Part shown: in pieces, positions 16,710-24,920 of the stretch
How the letters are laid out: each line of letters begins with the position of its first letter
Numbering within the stretch: the stretch's first letter is position 1
Source of the DNA: Pelagibacterales bacterium SAG-MED49
GTDB lineage: Bacteria; Pseudomonadota; Alphaproteobacteria; Pelagibacterales; Pelagibacteraceae
DNA: 58,170 nucleotides
Assembly: GCA_014653365.1 (NCBI GenBank)
Contig: JACWEQ010000005.1
Coordinates: 1 to 58,170, forward strand
Direction of reading: 5' to 3'
Position numbers and translations under genes: made by a program
Notes under the pieces: generated by a model
What the model was told of the DNA's origin: nothing
Seen by the model: only the letters and a program-made list of their open reading frames with translations
The model's database searches: none

Positions 16710-18056
16710 CTAGTTTTTTTGGTTTTTTTGGTAATTAGTGATACCTGTTCTAAGTTTATCAATAATCTCATCAATATGTTTTTCTTCACAAATAAACTGT
16801 GGAGCAATAATTAAACAGTCACCAGTTGCTTTAAAGTTTACGCCTGCTTCGTAACATGCTTTAAATGTTTCATAGCCTGCTTTACCAGGTTTTGTATTTA
16901 ACTTCATATCAATTCCCCCCATCATTCCATAGCCTCTAATATTATCTACGGCTTCTAAATCTTGGAGTGAGAACAATCCTTTTTGAAAATATGGTGCTAA
17001 GTTCTTAGCTCTATTAAAAATATCATCTTTTTCAAATATATCTTGAACGGCTAATGCAGCAGCTACTGCAACTGGAATTCCAGAATAAGTATAGCCATGA
17101 AATAATTCAACAGCACCTTTTGGTGAAGCATCCATTACCGCATCATATATAAAATCATTACAGGCAACTACACCCATAGGTACAACTCCATTAGTTGTAG
17201 CTTTTGCCATTGTCATAATATCTGGGGTAACACCAAACTCATCTGCACCAAATTTTGATCCTGTTCTTCCCCAACCAGTGATTACTTCGTCAAAAATTAA
17301 AAGTATTCCGTGCTTATCACAAATTTCTCTAAGTTTTTGTAAATATCCTTTTGGTGGAACTAAAGTTCCTGTTGATCCTGCAATAGGCTCAACAATACAT
17401 GCAGCTATATTTTCACCACCAAAGTTTTGACAAATAGTTTCTAAATCATTTGCTAGGTAATCACCTGTTTCAGGCTGACCACTTACAAATTTATGTTCTG
17501 GTAAATGTGTGTGACTTATGTGCTGAACACCTGGCATTAAAACACTTGCAAATGTTTTAACATTGTTAACCATTCCACCAACAGAAATACATCCAATATT
17601 CATTCCATGATAACCACGCTCACGTCCTACAAATCTAAATCTTTCTGCATGACCTTTTGATCTATGATATGCAATTGCAATTTTAAGTGCTGTCTCAACA
17701 GCTGTTGATCCACAAATTGTATAAAAAATTTTATTTAAATCACCTGGTGTATGTTTTGCAATCTTAGTTGCTAATTCAAATGATCCACCAAAGCCTTGTT
17801 GAAAAGGTTGAGCATAATCTAAAGTCTCAAGCTGTTTTGTAACAGCTTCTGTAATTTCTCTTCTTCCATGACCTAATGGATTACAAAATAATCCTGAGCT
17901 TGCATCAATTTGAGTTTTTCCATGGTGAGTTTTTAAATAAACTCCTCTAGCTTCAGTTATTAATCTTGGATTTTCTTTAAAATCTTTATTAGATGTAAAT
18001 GGCATCCAATGTTCATTTAATGAATTTGGTACTGAAGTTCTATTTTCTGAGCTCAT
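16710..18056 (-). CDS. Class III omega-amino acid:pyruvate aminotransferase
   Basis: The 448-residue PLP enzyme has class III signatures: HWMPFTSNKDF near the N-terminus, GSTAVETALKIA, RGYHGMNIG, the Asp motif ILLIFDEVITGWGRTG, and the Schiff-base lysine in MAKATTNGVVPMG. By recall it is closest to beta-alanine/omega-amino acid:pyruvate aminotransferases. Given the divergent taurine-type ABC transporter and the downstream ald, the substrate may be taurine, beta-alanine or a related omega-amine; sequence alone does not decide. It probably forms a two-gene operon with ald. Confidence 0.88.
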   Translation of the reverse strand: MSSENRTSVPNSLNEHWMPFTSNKDFKENPRLITEARGVYLKTHHGKTQIDASSGLFCNPLGHGRREITEAVTKQLETLDYAQPFQQGFGGSFELATKIAKHTPGDLNKIFYTICGSTAVETALKIAIAYHRSKGHAERFRFVGRERGYHGMNIGCISVGGMVNNVKTFASVLMPGVQHISHTHLPEHKFVSGQPETGDYLANDLETICQNFGGENIAACIVEPIAGSTGTLVPPKGYLQKLREICDKHGILLIFDEVITGWGRTGSKFGADEFGVTPDIMTMAKATTNGVVPMGVVACNDFIYDAVMDASPKGAVELFHGYTYSGIPVAVAAALAVQDIFEKDDIFNRAKNLAPYFQKGLFSLQDLEAVDNIRGYGMMGGIDMKLNTKPGKAGYETFKACYEAGVNFKATGDCLIIAPQFICEEKHIDEIIDKLRTGITNYQKNQKN

Positions 18057-18269
18057 AAGTTTTTATAAGTTAATTAAATTTTGATTAATAGACTAAATTG
18101 TTTTGTTTACTAGGATTATTTTAAACCCAATTTGATCAACATATATATTACAACTTGAAATTGTAAACTATAATTTTAGCAATGCAGGTATGTGAAAAAT
18201 TTTGTTTTACTTCTAATGTAAATTGAATTTTAATATATGGAATTTAATTAAATTAAACAAAGGGGAATA

Positions 18270-19211
18270 ATGAAAAAAATATTAAGTTTTATTCTTAGTT
18301 CAATCGTTGCTCTTAACCTTTCTATATCAGTTGCAAATTCAGCTGCGAATGAAGTTAGAGTTGCTTTCTTTTTAGAATGGCCAACGCCGAACCAAGAAGA
18401 TAAAGTTAAAGGAATATATGAAAAAGCTTTAGGTGTCCCAGTAAAATGGACTAACTTTTCAAACGGTGGTGCTATGACTGACGCTATGCTAGCTGGTGAC
18501 ATTGATATTTCTTACTCACAAGGTTTAGTACCTTTTATAAATGCAGTTAAATCTAAAGCGCCTTTAAAGCTTGTAGATATTGCTATGGAATACGGAATGG
18601 GTGGAACAACTTGTGTTACATCTAACGCTTCTGGAATTACTAAAGCGAATGCTTCAGAATTAGAAGGTAAAAAAGTTGCTGTTCCTCTAGGAACAATGGC
18701 TGAATACGTTTTTGATGAAAGTATGAAAGTTGTAGGAGCTGACAGAGGTAAAATGGATGTTATTCAAATGGACCCAGAAGAAGGTGCTGCTGCATTAGTT
18801 AGTGGTGACGTTGTAATGGCTTGTCTATTTGGAGGTAACTCTATTAAAGCAGCTACAGCAGTTGGAACAAGACTTTTAACTGTTTCAGAAGCTAGAGACG
18901 CTGGTATCTTAGGAATAGATATTACATCAGTTACAGATAAATTTATGAAAGAAAATCCAGGAATGTTAAGAACTTTCATCGAAGTAACTCACGAAGCTAA
19001 CGCTAGATACGCATCTGGTAAATCAGATATGGGTGTTATAGCAAAAGACGCTGAAATGAAACTTGCTGATATGAAGGAAACTATTGGTGGATTTAAATTT
19101 CTTACACCTGCAGAAACTGAAAAATCTATGACTTCAGGGAACCTAGATGGTTTCTTAAAAGGAATGGGTACTCCTGACGGAGCTGTAGACACTAGTTTCT
19201 TACCTCTATAA
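18270..19211 (+). CDS. tauA: Taurine-type ABC transporter periplasmic binding protein
   Basis: The 313-residue product has a cleavable signal peptide (about 1-25, ending SANSAA-like) followed by a TauA/SsuA/NMT1-like binding domain: VRVAFFLEWPTPNQ, GGAMTDAMLAGDIDISYSQGL, LEGKKVAVPLGTMAEY. A strong ribosome-binding site, AAAGGGGAATA, precedes the ATG. A strong hairpin terminator separates it from tauB, consistent with the usual excess of binding protein. The 213-bp divergent region upstream (18057-18269) must hold promoters for both this operon and the aminotransferase-ald operon; I see no riboswitch in it. Ligand specificity (taurine versus another sulfonate or amine) is inferred. Confidence 0.88.
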   Translation: MKKILSFILSSIVALNLSISVANSAANEVRVAFFLEWPTPNQEDKVKGIYEKALGVPVKWTNFSNGGAMTDAMLAGDIDISYSQGLVPFINAVKSKAPLKLVDIAMEYGMGGTTCVTSNASGITKANASELEGKKVAVPLGTMAEYVFDESMKVVGADRGKMDVIQMDPEEGAAALVSGDVVMACLFGGNSIKAATAVGTRLLTVSEARDAGILGIDITSVTDKFMKENPGMLRTFIEVTHEANARYASGKSDMGVIAKDAEMKLADMKETIGGFKFLTPAETEKSMTSGNLDGFLKGMGTPDGAVDTSFLPL

Positions 19212-19232
19212 TTAATAGAGAAAGAAAAATTT

Positions 19233-19269
19233 AATAGGCGCCAATTTAAAAATTGGCGCCTATTTTTTT
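19233..19269 (+). terminator. Strong intrinsic terminator between tauA and tauB
   Basis: A perfect 15-bp stem (19233-19247 with 19250-19264) centred on GGCGCC is followed by a T run (19263-19269). Its position inside the operon suggests partial termination or 3'-end protection of tauA mRNA. Confidence 0.92.
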
Positions 19270-19298
19270 AATAAAAATTTTTAATTTAAAGTTATTCT

Positions 19299-20096
19299 AT
19301 GAGTGATCTGATTTCTCAAAATCTAAATATGATTTTTAAAACTCCAAAAGGAGAAACTGTTCACGCTTTGAAAGATCTTAATTTTACTCTTAAAAAAGGA
19401 GAACTTCTAACAGTTTTAGGACCATCTGGTTGTGGGAAAACAACTTTGTTAAATATTACAGCTGGTTTTTTAAGACCAACCTCAGGCCAAATAACTCTAG
19501 GAGGAAATGAAATTAGCGGACCGGGTGTTGAAAGAGGAATGGTTTTTCAACAAGGAGCTTTGTTTGAATGGTTAACTGTTGCTGAAAATGTAAATTTTGG
19601 TTTAAGAATGAAAAAAGAAGATCCAGCAACTACTTCAAAAAAAGTTGAAGAGTGGTTAGATATTGTAGGACTACAAGGATTTGGAAATACTCCAACCTAT
19701 CAATTGTCAGGGGGTATGCAGCAAAGAGTTGCTCTTGCGAGATGCTTGATTAATGACCCTGATTTAATTTTAATGGATGAACCTCTTGGTGCATTAGATG
19801 CCTTAACAAGAGAAAAGATGCAGTCTTTAGTTTTAAAAATTTGGAAAGAAACTGGTAAAACAATTATTCTTATTACGCACTCAGTTGAAGAAGCTTTGTT
19901 ACTTGGTGAAAGGCTTTATGTAATGGCTCCAAGACCTGGTCGTATACATAAAGAGTACAACCTTCCTTTTGCTTCAATGGGATTAAAAGAAGATTTAAGA
20001 GAAATTAAAAATCTTAAAGATTTCACATCTAAAAGAGAAGAAATTTTAACCATGATTTGGAATATGGAAGAAGAAATAATGGGTAAGGATAATTAA
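19299..20096 (+). CDS. tauB: Taurine-type ABC transporter ATP-binding protein
   Basis: At 265 residues it is a standard ABC ATPase: Walker A LGPSGCGKTT, Q-loop VFQQGALFEW, signature LSGGMQQRVALAR, Walker B LILMDEPLGALD and switch His in LITHSVEEA. Length and sequence place it in the nitrate/sulfonate/taurine (TauB/SsuB) branch. It couples ATP hydrolysis to the adjacent permease; the two genes are 1 bp apart. Confidence 0.92.
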   Translation: MSDLISQNLNMIFKTPKGETVHALKDLNFTLKKGELLTVLGPSGCGKTTLLNITAGFLRPTSGQITLGGNEISGPGVERGMVFQQGALFEWLTVAENVNFGLRMKKEDPATTSKKVEEWLDIVGLQGFGNTPTYQLSGGMQQRVALARCLINDPDLILMDEPLGALDALTREKMQSLVLKIWKETGKTIILITHSVEEALLLGERLYVMAPRPGRIHKEYNLPFASMGLKEDLREIKNLKDFTSKREEILTMIWNMEEEIMGKDN

Positions 20097-20097
20097 T

Positions 20098-22008
20098 ATG
20101 TTTACTCAGATTGTTACATTCTTAATCATTGTCGCAATTATTGGCTGTATCATGTATGGCCGAAAACTTATTAGAACTGAAAAAGTTGATGCTGTTTTTG
20201 GAAACCCAGAAAGAGCAAAAGGTGGAACTCATTGGATTATAGTTGGTAGTAGTGTCATTTTATTAACATGGCTTTATTACTCATGGGATATTGCAAAATC
20301 TTTTTACCCTCAATCAGCAAATGAATTATGTCAGGTCGGTAAAGTAAATGACTCTTTACTTTCATTAAAGTATCTTTTTCCTATTGAAGAGAGGGAATTT
20401 AAAAGTACCTCAAGAATTAAAAGTGAAAATAAAAATATAGCTAAACTTGTAAGTGAAATTCAAAATTCTAGGGAAATCAACGATCAAGATAGATCTGTAT
20501 TATTAGGATTAATTCAAAAAACTAAAAAAACAATTCCATTACTGACAAATGAAAACTTGTTAGAAAATGAAACCAAGATAAAAATATCAGAACTTTCAGA
20601 CAAAATTAATTTACTATCTATTGAGTTTCAAAAAAAAAACTACCCTTATGAAACTTTAGAACAAAAAAATAAAAGATTAATCGAAGCGAAAGCAGAAGGT
20701 GGATGGGGCGCATCTGGAACTGCAGTAGAAAATACAGTTGAGGTTCCTATTATTCCTAAAACAGCTAAAGGTTTAAAATTTGATGCAGCTGCACAAGAAT
20801 TAAAAGTAATAAGTGACCAATTCTTCAAGTTAAGAAATCATAACTTTCAATACAAATCTGCAATGAAAGAAATTAAAGATGAGGTTAAAAAATTTAGAAA
20901 AGAAGCAGATGATAGTCGAGAAATAGCATCTACTTTAGCTAAAGATGTTCTAAAGATTGCAAGAAGAATCGAATATGCAAGTATTTTTCCACCAAACACT
21001 TTAAACAACATACAACAATCGATAATTGCTTTTGATAAAGTTCAAAAAAAGGAACAGGGATCTTTAAGATTAGTAGATATCTTTTTATTTCCAGCTGGAA
21101 CTATTGTTTCAAGTGGACCGAATTGTTCTGAACAAGGGTCTGGAAGATGGCTACCTAAACCTTCTGACACTTTAAGTAAATTTATTCTTTTATCAAAGCC
21201 AAGTGTTGGATTTAAAAATATTCCATTACTTTGGTATGAGATGATGGATGTTAGTCAAGTAATTGGTTTTATTTTACCTGATTGGATTGCAGATCTTATT
21301 CCTGGAAAATATCCAGTTCACAATCAAAGTGGTTTTGTTGAGCCAAACTTTAAAAGTAAAGTTTTAAGTGTAGTCACTGGTGAATTTAAATTATTCAAAA
21401 TTCCAGTTCCTATGGGTCATATATGGGACTCGTTTTTAAGAGTATTTTTAGGATTAATACTTGGAATAATATTTGGAGTACCACTTGGATTATTCATGGG
21501 ACTAAATAGATTTGCTAAAGGATTTTTTGATCCATTAATCGAATTATATAGGCCTGTACCACCATTAGCCTGGGCTCCATTAATTATCTCAGTTCTTGGA
21601 ATCGATAATGTTGGAAAAGTATTCCTTTTATTTATGGTGTCTTTTTCAATCATGATTATTTCAGCTAGAGCTGGAGCTTCTGGAACTCAATTATCAAAAA
21701 TTCATGCATCACACTCATTAGGAGCTTCTAGATGGCAAATACTTAGATATGTAATTTTTCCAAACTCATTACCTGAGATTTTGACAGGAGTTAGAGTTGC
21801 AATTGGTATGTGTTGGGGAACATTAGTTGCTGCTGAGTTTTTAGCAGGAACAACTGGTATTGGTTTTGTTGAAAACGTTGCTAAAAAATACTTCCAATAC
21901 GAAGTTATTTGGATCACTATTTTTGTTATGGGAATGCTGGGTTTATTATTTGATGTAACTTTAAGAAAACTTATAGACAAATATATTCCATGGCGTGGTA
22001 AAGGATAA
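20098..22008 (+). CDS. tauC: Taurine-type ABC transporter permease with a long periplasmic N-terminal insert
   Basis: The C-terminal part (about 440-636) is a normal BPD_transp_1 permease of the TauC/SsuC type, with the EAA loop SLGASRWQILRYVIFPNSLPE (about 540-560) that docks on the ATPase. The protein is 636 residues, whereas TauC proteins are usually about 250-300. The extra N-terminus has two membrane segments (about 3-20 and 44-65) and then roughly 370 residues, probably periplasmic, with coiled-coil stretches (about 105-200 and 230-290) and two cysteines (78 and 343). The insert might dock the binding protein or contact another envelope component. Only 2 bp separate it from the following dehydrogenase gene. 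Confidence 0.85.
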   Translation: MFTQIVTFLIIVAIIGCIMYGRKLIRTEKVDAVFGNPERAKGGTHWIIVGSSVILLTWLYYSWDIAKSFYPQSANELCQVGKVNDSLLSLKYLFPIEEREFKSTSRIKSENKNIAKLVSEIQNSREINDQDRSVLLGLIQKTKKTIPLLTNENLLENETKIKISELSDKINLLSIEFQKKNYPYETLEQKNKRLIEAKAEGGWGASGTAVENTVEVPIIPKTAKGLKFDAAAQELKVISDQFFKLRNHNFQYKSAMKEIKDEVKKFRKEADDSREIASTLAKDVLKIARRIEYASIFPPNTLNNIQQSIIAFDKVQKKEQGSLRLVDIFLFPAGTIVSSGPNCSEQGSGRWLPKPSDTLSKFILLSKPSVGFKNIPLLWYEMMDVSQVIGFILPDWIADLIPGKYPVHNQSGFVEPNFKSKVLSVVTGEFKLFKIPVPMGHIWDSFLRVFLGLILGIIFGVPLGLFMGLNRFAKGFFDPLIELYRPVPPLAWAPLIISVLGIDNVGKVFLLFMVSFSIMIISARAGASGTQLSKIHASHSLGASRWQILRYVIFPNSLPEILTGVRVAIGMCWGTLVAAEFLAGTTGIGFVENVAKKYFQYEVIWITIFVMGMLGLLFDVTLRKLIDKYIPWRGKG

Positions 22009-22010
22009 TC

Positions 22011-23018
22011 GTGAAAACCACACTTCTTAAAAAAGAAATTATAAACATCTTTCAAAAATATGGTCTAAGCAAAGATCATGCTCAAATTTCTGCTAATGCT
22101 TTAATTAATGCAGAATTAGTTGGTGCATATGGTCATGGTTTATCACGACTTAAAATGTATTGTGATCGTATTTCAAAAAAAGTAATCAACCCAAAACCTA
22201 AAATTAAAATTAAGAAAATTTCTCAATCTATTACTCATATAGATGTAAATAACAGTATTGGATTTGTTGCAGCAGATCTTGCTATTAAAACTGCAATAAA
22301 AAATACACAAAAAACAGGAATTGGAATGGTTGCTGTTAAAAATAGTGGTCACTATGGCTTGTCAGGTTATTATGCAGAACAAGCCGTTAAGAAAAATTTA
22401 ATAGTAATGATTTATACAAATGCTCCACCAGCAGTTGCTCCTCATGGTGCTTTAAAAAGTTTATTTGGAACTAATCCTATTTGCTTTGGAACACCTACTG
22501 GTTCAAAAGTTCCATTTATATTAGATACATCTATTTCTGTAATCAACAGAGGTAAAATTAGAGTTGCTGCAAGAAATAATCAAAAAATTCCAGAAGGAGT
22601 AGCACTAGATAAATCTGGTAACCCTACTACTGATGCAAAAAAAGCACTGGCAGGTGTTCAACTTCCAATTGCTGGATTTAGAGGTTCAGGTCTAGCTTGG
22701 ATGGTAGATATTTTAAGTGGAGTACTAACAGGCGGTAATCATGCAGGAAGAGTTAAAGATCCTTTTGATGATTTTTCTGGACCTCAAAATATTGGTCATT
22801 TATTTTTAACTTTTAAAGCAAATTTATTTCAAAAAAATTATAATCAGAGAATTAAAGATAACATTAAAACAATTAAGAAACTTCCTAAAATTAAAGGAAT
22901 TAAAGAAATAATGTATCCAGGTCAAAATAAGTTTAACCGTTACAATCAAAACATTAAAAAAGAGATATCAGTACCTGAAATTATCAAAAAAGATTTAGAG
23001 ATTTTAAAAAATTATTAA
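22011..23018 (+). CDS. Ldh2-family NAD(P)-dependent oxidoreductase (malate/lactate/sulfolactate dehydrogenase type)
   Basis: The 335-residue product belongs to the Ldh2/MDH2 family: GAYGHGLSRLKMY near the N-terminus, the catalytic-His region VAVKNSGHYGLSGYYAEQA, FGTNPICFGTP, and RGSGLAWMVDILSGVLTGG. Known members include malate/L-lactate dehydrogenase, (2R)-3-sulfolactate dehydrogenase (ComC), ureidoglycolate dehydrogenase and cyclic-imine reductases. As the last gene of a sulfonate-type transport operon, a sulfolactate or related hydroxy-acid role is plausible but not proven. The start is GTG at 22011, 2 bp after the tauC stop. The central part of the protein looks slightly short (after RGKIRVAARNNQ). 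Confidence 0.82.
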   Translation: MKTTLLKKEIINIFQKYGLSKDHAQISANALINAELVGAYGHGLSRLKMYCDRISKKVINPKPKIKIKKISQSITHIDVNNSIGFVAADLAIKTAIKNTQKTGIGMVAVKNSGHYGLSGYYAEQAVKKNLIVMIYTNAPPAVAPHGALKSLFGTNPICFGTPTGSKVPFILDTSISVINRGKIRVAARNNQKIPEGVALDKSGNPTTDAKKALAGVQLPIAGFRGSGLAWMVDILSGVLTGGNHAGRVKDPFDDFSGPQNIGHLFLTFKANLFQKNYNQRIKDNIKTIKKLPKIKGIKEIMYPGQNKFNRYNQNIKKEISVPEIIKKDLEILKNY

Positions 23019-23206
23019 CCTATAATAAAACTTAGCAACCCTGCAGACACAAAAACACTAGAAACAATTGCAATACTTCTAAATTTGTCTTTTTTTTTTT
23101 GATCGATCAATCTTCTCTTTAGAACATCAACGTTAAGTCTAGTGTTAATTACTTGAGAAGGGTCTTTATTAACATTAGATGTTCTATCTAAGCTTTCAAT
23201 ACTCAT
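23015..23206 (-). CDS. Small single-pass membrane protein, function unknown
   Basis: The 63-residue product has a charged N-terminal two-thirds and a C-terminal membrane helix (about 44-62). It shares layout and the motif DPS...NV-x-x-L...R...Q-x-K-x-D with the 70-residue product at 3511-3723. It is convergent with the Ldh2-family gene, overlapping by 4 bp. No named family is recognised. Confidence 0.6.
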   Translation of the reverse strand: MSIESLDRTSNVNKDPSQVINTRLNVDVLKRRLIDQKKKDKFRSIAIVSSVFVSAGLLSFIIG

Positions 23207-23245
23207 TTCCGCAATTAATCATCTAACAACTAATTAATAAATAGG

Positions 23246-23297
23246 GCGATTGTCCAAAATGGGTTGACTTTAACCATGCGATTGTTCAAGTTGGGTT
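23246..23297 (+). promoter_or_regulatory. Pair of 20-bp direct repeats upstream of a regulator gene (candidate operator)
   Basis: GCGATTGTCCAAAATGGGTT at 23246-23265 and GCGATTGTTCAAGTTGGGTT at 23278-23297 match at 17 of 20 positions. Their starts are 32 bp apart, about three helical turns. The second copy ends 10 bp before the regulator start codon. The G/C-richness of the repeats stands out from the surrounding AT-rich spacer. Autoregulation by the downstream gene product is an inference. Confidence 0.6.
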
Positions 23298-23307
23298 TTT
23301 TATAAAT

Positions 23308-24312
23308 ATGGATTCTATACCAAGTATATCAGCTCAAATTGATGAGATTAAAATTAATAAAATTATTAATAAAAATTTTAGTAAAATTGCACCTGTATAC
23401 TACAAGATGCTTAGTAATTGGTTCATAAGAGCTTATAGCGTTTATGGTGATATCGATAAGTATATAATTCTTATCTATCTTGTTAACAAAGATTTTATTT
23501 TTTTTAGAAAAAATGGGCTCATTGTAGCTTTTGAGACATTTTTTAAAGATAAATCACTAGAAATTGAAAAGATCAACATAAGTGATATTTCAAAAGATCT
23601 TCAAATCCCAAAAGAAAGTGTGAGAAGAAAAGTTGAAGAACTAGAAAAAAAAGGTGTGATTAAAAAAAATAAAAAAAGGATTTATATAAATATGAATGCT
23701 TTTTCACCTAAAAGAGTAAATCAAGGAATAAAAGAAGTTAGTATATTTCTTTATGAATTTAATAAATTGCTTAAAAAAGAAAATGAAATTAATCAAACTT
23801 TTGATGTTGAACAAATAATAAGATCAATAAAGGAAAATTATTCTTTTTGTTGGTATCAATTTTATAAATTTTTATTTATTTATACTAATAGATGGAGAAA
23901 TTCAGTTGGTGATTTAGAAACTTATTGCATAGGAATGGTTGTGATGCTTAATGCAGTTGAAAGAGAAAGTTTTAGAGTTAAAGACCTTAATATGAAACAA
24001 TTTCAAAATTCACTTCCATATATAAAAGAGAGAGGTGTAAACGCAATGTCTATATCAGAGATAACTGGCATCCCAAGACCAACAGTAGTTAGAAAATTGA
24101 AATACTTAGTGGACAATGGTTATCTTTCTATTGATGAAAAAAAACTTTTAGAAGTAAATATAAGAGGAGAGGCACTTAAAATAAGCAAAATTTTACAAGA
24201 TAAAAATATTTTAAGTTTAAGTAATTTTACTTACAGGGTTTTTAATCAAATAAAAATTATTAATTCTAATAAAGATAAAGATTACGATTTTATACCAAGC
24301 TATCTTAGATAA
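23308..24312 (+). CDS. Transcriptional regulator with two winged-helix domains
   Basis: The 334-residue product contains two copies of one layout: a helical region followed by a winged helix-turn-helix. The first wHTH is about 87-130 (ISDISKDLQIPKESVRRKVEELEKKGVI) and the second about 245-285 (SISEITGIPRPTVVRKLKYLVDNGYL). The 157-residue regulator at 38520-38993 looks like a single unit of the same design, with PKETVRRKIEALKKK. It is probably a DNA-binding protein that sees its two half-sites as one polypeptide. The paired direct repeats just upstream could be its own operator. No ligand-binding domain is recognised. Confidence 0.75.
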   Translation: MDSIPSISAQIDEIKINKIINKNFSKIAPVYYKMLSNWFIRAYSVYGDIDKYIILIYLVNKDFIFFRKNGLIVAFETFFKDKSLEIEKINISDISKDLQIPKESVRRKVEELEKKGVIKKNKKRIYINMNAFSPKRVNQGIKEVSIFLYEFNKLLKKENEINQTFDVEQIIRSIKENYSFCWYQFYKFLFIYTNRWRNSVGDLETYCIGMVVMLNAVERESFRVKDLNMKQFQNSLPYIKERGVNAMSISEITGIPRPTVVRKLKYLVDNGYLSIDEKKLLEVNIRGEALKISKILQDKNILSLSNFTYRVFNQIKIINSNKDKDYDFIPSYLR

Positions 24313-24320
24313 ATTAATTT

Positions 24321-24361
24321 GATTTTCTTAAAATAAAAAAAAATAAAAACCAGTTATATAC
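24321..24361 (+). repeat. Left copy of a 41/42-bp repeat flanking the TRAP cassette
   Basis: GATTTTCTTAAAAT...ACCAGTTATATAC is nearly identical to 27467-27508, the 3' end of the BASS gene (one gap and a few mismatches). Here it is non-coding because the frame is broken. It appears to be a remnant copy of the end of that gene. Confidence 0.75.
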
Positions 24362-24406
24362 TTAAGAAACTCTTAAGCACTTGTTTAGTAAAAATATTTA
24401 AAATAA

Positions 24407-24916
24407 CTAGACCTTTTTCACAAAAGAAATAATAGCACCAATTGTTGTTAAAAAACCAGCTAACGGTAAGATTGCAACTGCATATTTCTTTGGCATATAA
24501 TTTTCTTTGAACTCAATACCTTGGAAGCTAATTTCAAAATACCACATTTCCCAATACTTCCCACGCATACCCTCTACAAGTTCAACTCCATAAATTATCA
24601 GAACTACACCAATTACCATAATCATAAGTTTCCAGAACTGGCGTATATATAGCGACAGTCTATTTGGTAATTTTTCATAAATTAAATTTAATGCTATGTG
24701 TTCATTATCTCTGGCTGTCAGAGAAAGCGCTATAAACATCAACCAAATATTACTTAACACTGTTAACAAATCACCCCAAACAGGAGGGTTATTGAAAACA
24801 TATCGCATTATAACGTTATAAAGAGTGAAACCAACCATCGAAGCCAAAAAGATTGAGCACATAGCTTCTAACATACGATGGATAAAACGATCAATGTTGT
24901 TAAAAAATTTTAACAT
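24407..24916 (-). CDS. dctQ: TRAP transporter small permease (DctQ type)
   Basis: The 169-residue product has four hydrophobic segments and the DctQ-type central motif (MRYVFNNPPVWGDLLTVLSNIWLMFIAL, then a polar loop with REN/RDNEHI). It partners with the large permease in a Na+-driven TRAP transporter. Its start is 4 bp from the stop of the large-permease gene upstream. The region is visibly richer in G+C than its neighbours. Confidence 0.88.
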   Translation of the reverse strand: MLKFFNNIDRFIHRMLEAMCSIFLASMVGFTLYNVIMRYVFNNPPVWGDLLTVLSNIWLMFIALSLTARDNEHIALNLIYEKLPNRLSLYIRQFWKLMIMVIGVVLIIYGVELVEGMRGKYWEMWYFEISFQGIEFKENYMPKKYAVAILPLAGFLTTIGAIISFVKKV

Positions 24917-24920
24917 ATCG

